A DNA stretch of 13,168 bases from positions 1-13,168 of the forward strand of contig JAEYXM010000142.1 of NCBI GenBank assembly GCA_023428465.1. The letters run 5' to 3'. Below, one piece after another: positions 5,571 through 12,100 of the stretch (position 1 is its first letter; the number at the start of each line of letters is the position of its first letter). The notes under the pieces are model-generated. The model made no database searches. It saw only the letters and a list, made by a program, of their open reading frames with translations, and had not been told where the DNA came from. Position numbers and translations under genes: made by a program. The DNA comes from Actinomycetes bacterium. Lineage in GTDB: Bacteria > Actinomycetota > Actinomycetes > Actinomycetales > Cellulomonadaceae.

Positions 5571-6257
5571 GTGCCCACGTCGATCACCCTGGACGAGGCC
5601 GTCGACGTCACCCGGACCGGCGACCTGTGGCTGTTCCGCGGCAGCACGGTCGCGGACCGGGCGATCCAGCTGAGCACGAACAGCCCGGTCAACCACGTCG
5701 GCATGGCGATCGTCATCGAGGACCTCCCGCCCCTCATGTGGCACGCGGAGCTCGGTCGCGGCCTCGAGAACGTGTGGACCGGGCGCCACGAGCGCGGCGC
5801 CCAGCTGCACGACCTGCGCGGCGCCGTCGTGCAGTGGTCGCACCGGTACCGCCAGCAGGGCTGGTTGCGACAGCTCGACCACGCGGTCACCCAGGAGATG
5901 GAGGACGCCGCGCTGCGCACCGTCGCGCGGCTCAACGGCACGCCCTTCCCGTCGACGGCGCGGCTCGCGGCGCGGTGGCTGTGGGGCCAGGCGCCGAAGC
6001 TCCGCCGCGGCGGCGCGGCCGCGGACCCGGAGCGAGCCTTCTGTGCGGAGATCGTCGCCCTCACGTTCGAGGCGATGGGCCTCCTGCCCGGCGACCGCCG
6101 CGCGAGCGGGTACGACCCGGGCGACTTCTGGAGCGGTGACGACCTCGTGCTCGAGGGCGGCGCGCGGCTCGGCGCGGAGATCGCCGTCGACGTGCCGCCG
6201 CCGGACGAGGACGCGGGGTCGACCCGGCCCGGTGGTGCGGGGTCGGCGCCCGCCTGA
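5571..6257 (+). CDS. Circularly permuted NlpC/P60-like (YiiX/papain-fold) hydrolase
   Basis: This 228-residue protein has the order seen in permuted NlpC/P60 enzymes: a TGDLWLFRG strand (16-24), then SPVNHVGMAI with the likely catalytic His42, and only much later the likely nucleophile Cys158 in AFCAEIVALTFEAMGLL. In ordinary NlpC/P60 proteins Cys precedes His. A WHAELGRG segment follows His42, and ARLNGTPFP lies in the middle. The C-terminal 40 residues are Pro/Gly/Asp-rich and probably disordered. No signal peptide is visible, so it is likely cytoplasmic. The family includes amidases, peptidases and lipid-modifying acyltransferases; the substrate here cannot be assigned. The start is GTG 5571, leaderless from TAGGCT. 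It converges on the UPF0303 gene. Confidence 0.75.
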   Translation: MPTSITLDEAVDVTRTGDLWLFRGSTVADRAIQLSTNSPVNHVGMAIVIEDLPPLMWHAELGRGLENVWTGRHERGAQLHDLRGAVVQWSHRYRQQGWLRQLDHAVTQEMEDAALRTVARLNGTPFPSTARLAARWLWGQAPKLRRGGAAADPERAFCAEIVALTFEAMGLLPGDRRASGYDPGDFWSGDDLVLEGGARLGAEIAVDVPPPDEDAGSTRPGGAGSAPA

Positions 6258-6305
6258 CCTGCGCGCGGCCGTGCCATGCTCGACGCCGTCCCGCTCTGAC
6301 CCCGG

Positions 6306-6351
6306 CCGGCGCCGGACCTGCCGGGATGCGAGCAGGGGCGGCCCGCGCCGC
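6306..6351. terminator. Possible weak terminator between convergent genes
   Basis: In the 117-bp spacer between two convergent genes there is a 10-bp palindrome CCGGCGCCGG (6306-6315) and a hairpin with arms GCGGC (6338-6342) and GCCGC (6347-6351). Both are short and GC-rich, and similar structures arise by chance at this base composition. Confidence 0.25.
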
Positions 6352-6374
6352 TCGGCGTCCGACGACGAGCTCCG

Positions 6375-6866
6375 TCAGGACCCGGCGATGAGCTCCCGCA
6401 GCGCCTCGACGACGAGGGCGTGGTCGTCCTCCTGAGCCAGTCCGGAGACCGTGACGGTGGCGACCATCCCGACGTCGCGCACGAGCACCGGGAAGGAGCC
6501 GCCGTGCGCGGCGAACCGGCGCTCGTCGAACCACGCCTCGTCCTCGATGCGGCGTCCGACGAGCCGCGGCCGCAGCCCGATGAGCAGCGACGGCACACCG
6601 AACCGCTGCACCGCGCGCGTCTTGCGGCGCACCCAGTCGTCGTTGCTCTCGGTGGTGCCGTCCATCGCGAGGTGGAACACGACCTGCGTGCCGCGGGTGA
6701 CGTCGATCGTGATCGGCAGGCGGCGGTCGACGGCGTACCGGTGCAGGATCAGGCCCAGCCGGTGCGCGTCACCGTTGGTGAAGTGGTCGAGCTGCAGCTC
6801 GTCGAGCTGGGCCTCGATCTCATGGACCTTCGCCTCGAGCTCGACGAGGTCGGGCTGCTCGGACAT
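6375..6866 (-). CDS. UPF0303 / heme-degrading-domain (HbpS-like) family protein
   Basis: This 163-residue protein starts with a short predicted coiled coil (LVELEAKVHEIEAQLDELQL, residues 6-25). It continues with the UPF0303-type alpha/beta domain: DAHRLGLILHRYAVDRRLPITIDV, VVFHLAMDGTTESNDDWVRRK, an RFG segment, FAAHGGSFPVLV and a C-terminal LAQEDDHALVVEAL. This belongs to the Haem_degrading (PF03928-type) fold shared with HbpS-like and GlcG-like proteins; the length is normal for UPF0303. The biochemical role is unknown and heme binding is not established. ATG 6866 has an excellent ribosome binding site, AAGGAGGA, at about 6872-6879. It is divergent from the small membrane protein gene at 6989. 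Confidence 0.85.
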   Translation of the reverse strand: MSEQPDLVELEAKVHEIEAQLDELQLDHFTNGDAHRLGLILHRYAVDRRLPITIDVTRGTQVVFHLAMDGTTESNDDWVRRKTRAVQRFGVPSLLIGLRPRLVGRRIEDEAWFDERRFAAHGGSFPVLVRDVGMVATVTVSGLAQEDDHALVVEALRELIAGS

Positions 6867-6988
6867 CGGCGTCCTCCTTCCACGCGGTTCGGAGCCAGTA
6901 TCGCCCGACGACGGCGCCAGGTCCGGCCGCGAAACCGCCCGCGCCCGAGATGTCCGACTGGGACGATCGTGGGCGTGGAGATGACGTC

Positions 6989-7423
6989 ATGACCGTGCGG
7001 CAGGTGCTGGTGCCGGTGGTCTTCCTGGTGGGCGCGCTCGGCGTCGGGCTGCTGGCGGTGGCGGTGCCCGGGGTGTACTTCGCGCTCGCGGTCTGCCTGT
7101 ACGTGGCGATCGCCGTCGGCTTCGCGCTCCGCATCGCGCGGTCGCGCAAGCACCGGGTGCGCGACGGGCTCGCGCCGGCCGGCGACGCTCTCGAGGTTGC
7201 CCAGGACCTGTACCTCAGCCGGCGACGGACCCCGGTCCGCTACGGCGACGACACCCCGGACCCCGATGCGACCCTCTACGTCGACACCCCGGCCCCCGAC
7301 CCCGCGGACCTCACGGACCCGACGGACCTGCCGGACCTGCCGGACCTGCCGGACCCGACGGACCTGCCGGACCCGACGGACCTGACGGCGCCGGCGGCCC
7401 GGCCGGCGACTCCCACCGTCTGA
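6989..7423 (+). CDS. Two-helix membrane protein with Asp-Pro-Thr/Leu repeat tail
   Basis: This is a 144-residue protein of unknown function. Residues 6-26 and 28-47 are two closely spaced transmembrane helices, followed by a basic RIARSRKHR segment, which by the positive-inside rule puts the C terminus in the cytoplasm. The middle contains an amphipathic stretch (DALEVAQDLYLSRRR). The last 45 residues are acidic and Pro-rich with a DLPDPTDLPD-type repeat. ATG 6989 is chosen because GTGGAG lies eight bases upstream; an in-frame ATG at 6950 with poor ribosome binding site would add 13 polar residues. The start lies in a perfect palindrome ATGACGTCAT (6981-6990). A three-codon reading frame, ATG-ACG-TCA-TGA, overlaps the start, probably by chance. 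Confidence 0.6.
   Translation: MTVRQVLVPVVFLVGALGVGLLAVAVPGVYFALAVCLYVAIAVGFALRIARSRKHRVRDGLAPAGDALEVAQDLYLSRRRTPVRYGDDTPDPDATLYVDTPAPDPADLTDPTDLPDLPDLPDPTDLPDPTDLTAPAARPATPTV
7306..7390 (+). repeat. Nine-base repeat encoding Asp-Leu/Pro-Thr-Asp units
   Basis: The tract alternates CTGCCGGAC-like and CCGACGGAC-like nine-base units and encodes DLTDPTDLPDLPDLPDPTD and similar. It forms the disordered acidic tail of the membrane protein. On the opposite strand it reads as a collagen-like Gly-Pro-Ser/Ala repeat, which is an artefact. Confidence 0.75.
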
Positions 7424-7440
7424 CCGCTCCATCGCCTCGC

Positions 7441-7510
7441 CGAGTTCTGCCGTCCGACGCGAGATCTGCCGACTGGATGGCAGAAGTCGAGCCGGGAAGC
7501 AGAACTGGGC
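7441..7510. repeat. Four-armed palindromic repeat, left copy
   Basis: Two forward arms, CGAGTTCTGCCG (7441-7452) and CGAGATCTGCCG (7460-7471), are followed by two inverted arms, GGCAGAAGTCGAG (7479-7491) and GCAGAACTGGGC (7499-7510). Equivalent arm positions are 19, 18 and 19 bp apart. A second copy with identical spacing lies at 8670-8739. The element sits between the stop of the membrane protein gene and the promoter region of the BTAD regulator gene. Confidence 0.8.
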
Positions 7511-7587
7511 GCCGTCGGGGGTCGGTGAACGGCGCAGGGTGCGCGCCGTCGCCCAGGCGCGCAGCATCAGAACGATTCGTGCGCAAC

Positions 7588-7611
7588 GGACGAACGTCCC
7601 GACTCTTGTCA
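7588..7611 (+). promoter_or_regulatory. GGAC-N4-GTCC box and -35-like element upstream of the BTAD regulator
   Basis: GGAC-GAAC-GTCC (7588-7599) has the same arm spacing as the three boxes near 2816-2965. Six bases further is TTGTCA (7606-7611), a fair -35. No strong -10 is visible at the right distance, so the promoter assignment is weak. Confidence 0.3.
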
Positions 7612-7668
7612 GCGGGTATCAAACGGCGCGATCGTTACCTCCTGGTCTGCATGCACCGAGGGGGAGCC

Positions 7669-8604
7669 ATGGCGGACGCCGTGCAGGCCGTCGCCGCAGA
7701 CCGTCCAGCCGGACGGACACGCGGAGGCGTGGGGGCGCGAAGCGGCGCCGGTGAGTTGCAGCGCGACGAGGGGGCGCCACGGGGAGCGGAGCGGGCGCAG
7801 CCCGGTGGCGGAGTGCGGGGTGGGGGCGATGCACCGCGCGGCGCGGCCAGGCCGTCGCGGGTCGGCAGCGGGCCCTCACGTGCGGAACCGCCGAGGGCTG
7901 CCGTGGCCCTGCTGGGCGGCTTCGCGCTGACGGTCGACGGGCGGGACGTCGTCGTACCGGCGGCCATCGAGCGTGCGATCGCCTACCTCGCGCTGCGGGG
8001 CCGCTGTGGCCGCAGCCGGCTCGCCGGGACGTTGTGGCCGGAGCACTCCGAGGAGCGCGCGCTCGGCAACCTGCGCACCGCGATGTGGCGGGTCAACCAG
8101 GTGGCGCCGGGCGTCGTCGTCGCCGAGCACGACTCCCTCGCGCTCGCGTCCGACGTCGAGGTCGACGTCGCCCTGCTCGTCACGGCCGCCCACGAGGTCC
8201 TCGGCGGGGCCGACCTGCCCGTCGCCGCACCGACCCTGCGGTACGTCGAGGGTGACCTGCTCCCCGACTGGACCGACGACTGGCTGACCGTGGACCGCGA
8301 GCGCCTGCGCCAGCTCCGCCTCCACGTGCTCGAGGCGATCGCCGGCCGACTCGCCGCGCGCGGGCTCTTCGGGATGGCGCTCGAGGCCGCGCTCGCCGCG
8401 CTGCGCTCCGACCCGCTCCGGGAGAGCGCCCACCGCGCCGTCATCAGCATCCACCTCGCCGAGGGCAACCTCGCCGAAGCCGTGCAGGCGTACCGCCAGT
8501 GCCGCGCGCTCCTGGCGCGCGAGGTCGGCGTCGCTCCGTCCCCGGAGACGGTCCGCCTGATGGCGACCTTCCGCACCACCCGCACCACCCGCGCCGTCGG
8601 CTGA
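7669..8604 (+). CDS. BTAD-domain (SARP/AfsR-type) transcriptional regulator
   Basis: This 311-residue regulator has three parts. Residues 1-78 are Gly/Arg/Pro-rich and probably disordered. Residues 79-168 form an OmpR-like winged helix: ALLGGFALTVDGRDVV, then AIAYLALRGR, LAGTLWPEHSEERALGNLRTAMWRVNQ and a SDVEVDV strand. Residues about 175-305 are a bacterial transcriptional activator domain: YVEGDLLPDWTDDWL, RERLRQLRLHVLEAIA, ALAALRSDPLRESAHRAVISIHLAEGNLAEAVQAYRQCRALLAREVGVAPSPE. It lacks the NB-ARC and TPR regions of large AfsR proteins, so it is a small SARP. I chose ATG 7669 because of GAGGGGGAG just upstream. No secondary-metabolite cluster is visible, so its targets are unknown. It lies between two copies of a four-armed repeat. 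Confidence 0.88.
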   Translation: MADAVQAVAADRPAGRTRGGVGARSGAGELQRDEGAPRGAERAQPGGGVRGGGDAPRGAARPSRVGSGPSRAEPPRAAVALLGGFALTVDGRDVVVPAAIERAIAYLALRGRCGRSRLAGTLWPEHSEERALGNLRTAMWRVNQVAPGVVVAEHDSLALASDVEVDVALLVTAAHEVLGGADLPVAAPTLRYVEGDLLPDWTDDWLTVDRERLRQLRLHVLEAIAGRLAARGLFGMALEAALAALRSDPLRESAHRAVISIHLAEGNLAEAVQAYRQCRALLAREVGVAPSPETVRLMATFRTTRTTRAVG

Positions 8605-8618
8605 CGCCCGCCGCCGCG

Positions 8619-8632
8619 CGCGAGTCTGCCCG
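8619..8632 (+). repeat. Degenerate single arm of the four-armed repeat
   Basis: GCGCGAGTCTGCCC differs from the arm GCGAGTTCTGCC by loss of one T. It lies between the BTAD stop codon and the complete right copy and may be a decayed unit. Confidence 0.45.
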
Positions 8633-8669
8633 CCGCCGGGCCCCCGACCCGCCTGCCCGACGCCGGGCG

Positions 8670-8739
8670 CGAGTTCTGCCTTCGGGTGCGAGTTCTGCCG
8701 GTCGGCGGGCAGAAGTCGAGCGTCGAGGCAGAACTCGGC
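8670..8739. repeat. Four-armed palindromic repeat, right copy
   Basis: Forward arms GAGTTCTGCC occur at 8671-8680 and 8690-8699, with inverted arms GGCAGAAGTCGAGC (8708-8721) and GGCAGAACTCGGCG (8727-8739 region). The outer arms form a perfect 11-bp inverted repeat (8670-8680 with 8727-8737). Arm spacing (19, 18, 19) is the same as in the left copy 1229 bp away, and both copies have the same orientation. It lies between two convergent genes and could also act as a terminator. Confidence 0.8.
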
Positions 8740-8763
8740 GGGCGACCTGGTGGGGGTGGGGGG

Positions 8764-9189
8764 TCAGCCGGCGGGTGGGGGGTCGGCAGGGGCGGGGGCG
8801 TCGGGGGCGGGGTCGGCGGGGGGGGGGTCGGCAGGGGCGGGGGCGTCGGGGGCGCGGAGGCGGGCCGACGCGTCGCGGAGGGCCGTGATGACCGTGCGGC
8901 GGAAGGTGGTGGCCGCGTCGGTGCCCGTCACGAAGCGGCGGCGCAGGAGGTCCGCCTCGCGCTCGGCCGACGCGCGGACCTCGGGGTCGATGGAGCGGAG
9001 CCGGGCGGCGAGGTCGGACATGGCGTGCTCGGTGTCGGCGAGCGCGGCCAGGAGGCGCGGCGGGTCGGCGAGCAGCTCCTCCGGCGGGCAGCCCATGCGC
9101 GCTGCGAGCCACGTGACGCCGGGTCCGTGCCCGCCCGCAGCCTCGCCCGGCCCGCCCGCGGCCTCCGGGCCTGCGTCGTCGGCGGCCAT
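8764..9189 (-). CDS. Small partner protein of the large eCIS-type gene, unknown function
   Basis: This 141-residue protein starts at ATG 9189, overlapping the stop of the large upstream gene by ATGA, so translation is probably coupled. The N terminus is Gly/Ala/Pro-rich. The middle (about residues 24-112) is a compact helical region: VTWLAARMGCPPEELLADPPRL, TEHAMSDLAARLRSIDPEVRASAEREADLLRRR and AATTFRRTVITALRDASARLR. The tail is a Pro/Ala/Asp repeat (PAPADPPPADPAPDAP type). No signal peptide, transmembrane segment or known catalytic motif is visible. Given the coupling, an accessory or chaperone-like role for the large protein is a guess only. The tail DNA contains a C10 run on the coding strand and a 33-bp direct repeat, so tail length or frame may vary. 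Confidence 0.7.
   Translation of the reverse strand: MAADDAGPEAAGGPGEAAGGHGPGVTWLAARMGCPPEELLADPPRLLAALADTEHAMSDLAARLRSIDPEVRASAEREADLLRRRFVTGTDAATTFRRTVITALRDASARLRAPDAPAPADPPPADPAPDAPAPADPPPAG
8777..8854. repeat. 33-bp direct repeat with G10 tract in the partner-gene tail
   Basis: The same 33 bases occur at 8777-8809 and 8822-8854, a 45-bp (15-codon) period that keeps the frame. A run of ten G (8818-8827 on the plus strand) lies between and at the start of the second copy. Many G-tracts of four or more make G-quadruplex formation on the plus strand plausible. Confidence 0.8.
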
Positions 9190-12100
9190 CAGGCGTCCAC
9201 CGAGTACAGGGCCCGCGTGAAGTCGGACTGGATCCGCTGCCACGCCTGCTGCTGGCGGACCGCGAGCTGGGCGAGCGTCAGGCCCTGCACCCGCACGGCC
9301 GCACCGGACCCGGTGACCTCGACGACGAACCACAGGTCGATCGGCTGGAACCACGTCTCCCGTGGCGCCATCGCCTCGGTGAGCGTGCCGTCCCACAGCT
9401 CGTACCCGAGCCGGCTGATCAGCGACTGGCCGAACGCGACCGGCCCGTTGTCCTTCTGCTGCGCGAACACCTGCCGCAGCCAGTCGTGGAACGGCCCCTG
9501 GCCGATCGTGCCCCGCGTGCGCCGGCCGGCGGCGTCGGCCGTCTGACCGCCCGAGTGCACCCCGATTCCCGCCTGGCTGAGCGGCGTCGGGATCGTGTCG
9601 TCCGCCTCCTCCGCGTCGTCGACGACGGGCGACGTCCGGATCTGGAACGCGACGTCCTCCGTCCCGGACCGCAGGGCGTTGAAGAACGAGATCCAGCCGA
9701 TCGAGCGGGACAGGTCGGTGGGGTGCAGCGCCGCCTGCTGGATCGCGTGGTCGACGACGGCGCGCATCTCGCTCGTCGGGATCCACTCGTGGCTGCGCGG
9801 CGACACGGCGCGGAACTCGTTCTTGACCCACGAGCGCGACGCCGGGCTCGAGTCCCACACCGACGTGAACTGCGCCCACGTGATCCCGCCCGCGGACTGC
9901 GAGCGAACCATCGCCCTGAGGAACTCCAGCACCCCGCCCGCACCGCGCACCGCGTCCTTGACCATCGGGTTGACCTCGTCCGTCGGCCACGGCGCGAACT
10001 CGCCCCACCGGCCGCTCATCGTGAACGCGATCTGGGACACCGCGGTGCGCAGGCGCTCGTTGTCCTCGGGCGTGACGACCTGCGCCGCGGAGTCCTTCAG
10101 CGCCTGCGCGGCCGCCTGGCCGAGGGCGTCCACGAACCGCGTGCGCACGGAGTGCGGCGGGTCGGGACTCTCGTTCTGGAAGGCGTGTGCGTAGAACGCG
10201 CCGGTCGACGCCTCGCGCGGGTTCGACTGGCTGCCCACCAGGAAGTACGCCAGCAGCTGGCGGTGCGTCGCGTCCGCGGCGAGCAGGCCCATGCCGGCGC
10301 TCGCGGTCCCGGCGAGCACGGTGTCCGGCCACAGCTGCTCACCGCCCGCGCCGCCGGCCGGGGCCCGGCGCACGGAGCGGATCTTCGACAGCCACTGGTC
10401 GCGCACGACGCCGGAGTACCGGGCGCCGTGCCGGGGCAGGTGCGCGGCGATGTCGGCGACGTACTCCTCGGGGTCCTTGGCCTCCATGATCTCGAAGACG
10501 GCGCGCAGCATCCCGGCCATGGTGCGCTCGCGGTTCTCCAGGTCGTTGTCCGACGGCGGTTCGAGGTCGTCGTCCCGGTCCGCCGCGGCCTGCAGGAACT
10601 CCCGCGCGAGCCGGTCGGCCTCGGCGTCGGTCGCGTTCGCGAACGTGTCGAGCTCGTTCAGCCGGGCCGTCGCGTCGCCCCGCTTGTCCGCCGGCAGGTC
10701 GGGGACCTTCGCGCGCCAGGCCGCGATCTTCGAGGCGATCGACTCCGGCACGGAGGCGACCATGAGTGTCGCCTCCTCGCCGGCGGTCTGCACCCACAGC
10801 CGGTGCCCCTCACCCGCGGCGGCGAAGCGGACCGTGGTGCCCAGCTCGTCGTCGTCGTTGTGACCGCCCTCGTCTTCTTCGTCCTCCTCGCCGCCGAGGC
10901 CGAGGGCGCGCAGCGCCGCCCGCCCGCGCTCGGCCAGGAAGCCGACGACCCGGTCCATCACGGCGTACACGCGGGCCTGCAGGGCGACGATCACCTCGGC
11001 GACCTGGTCCGGCAGGTCGCCCATGTGCAGCAGCCCGGCGAGGAAGTCGATGACCGGCGGGATGAGCGAGGCGAGCGCGCGTTCGACGGCGTTCGCGAGC
11101 CCCCCGATGTTGCCCGCGACCACGTCGGCCATCCCGTTGACGACCGCCTCGACGAACCGGAAGATCCGCGCCGCGTTGCGGAAGATCCACGAGCACACCT
11201 GGTAGATGAGGTCGATGGCCTGGGCGATCGCCCCGACCGGGTTGAAGAGCATGAGCACGCGGGCGGCGACCTGTTCGACGAGCGTCTGCACCACGTACTC
11301 GACCGCGGCCTCGAGGATCGTCTGCACGATGACCTCGGGTGTCAGCTGCTCCTTGATCATCTCGATGATGCCGTCGGGACCCTGCTCGATGAGCAGGGAC
11401 ACGAGCTGCCAGGCGGCCTCGATGAGCTCGACGTTCTCCGCGCCGATGTGCCGCACGAGGATCTCCCGCACGCGCGGCCACGTGATGCCCATGAGCTGCA
11501 GCGCGAACGAGAACAGGGACTTCGGGGAGAAGTCCGCGGGCAGGGGGATCGGCACCTCGAGGCCGGAGAACAGCCAGTCCCAGAACCCCCGCAGCAGGTG
11601 GGTGCCGAAGTTCGCGAAGAACTGGTCGAAGCCCTGCCGCACGCCCGCGGTGAGGTTGTTGATGAAGTTCTCGGGGTCGTCGGCGATGTCGCTGACGACC
11701 TGCTGGATCTTCGCGACGAGGGCCCAGAACGCGGGAGGCGGGATGCCGACGAGGTTGAGCAGGCCGTTGATGATCGCCGTGACCGGGTCGTCGATGAACG
11801 CCTCGATGGCCTCGGCGATGCGCCCCAGGACGCCGAGCGCGGCCTGCCGGCGCTCCTCCACCGCGGCCTGTGCCTCGGTGACCGCGGTGATCGCTGCGGT
11901 CGCGACGTCCCGCACGAAGGTCGTCTGCGCCGCCGTCGTGCGGGCGCTCAGCGCGTCCAGCATCCCGCCGAACCGGGCGCGCTCGGCCGCGACCCACTCC
12001 GGGAACTCCGCCTCCATCTTCGTGAGCTCGGTGTCGATGTCGATGCGGGTCTGGGCGATGATCGCCTGCGCCGCCGCGACGACGCCGTTCACCTCGGTCG

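Noticed and set aside
7227..7238. GGAC-CCCG-GTCC palindrome as a further regulator box
   Set aside because: It lies inside the coding region of the membrane protein gene, far from any start, and one chance site is expected at this base composition.
7311..7622. Minus-strand frame with a collagen-like Gly-Pro-Ser/Ala repeat
   Set aside because: It is the antisense reading of the nine-base repeat that encodes the acidic tail of the plus-strand membrane protein. It has no ribosome binding site or family similarity outside the repeat.
7441..8739. CRISPR-like array formed by the repeated arms
   Set aside because: The arms are 10-13 bp with 7-base spacers, half of them inverted, and there are no cas genes. 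The layout is a structured palindrome, not an array.
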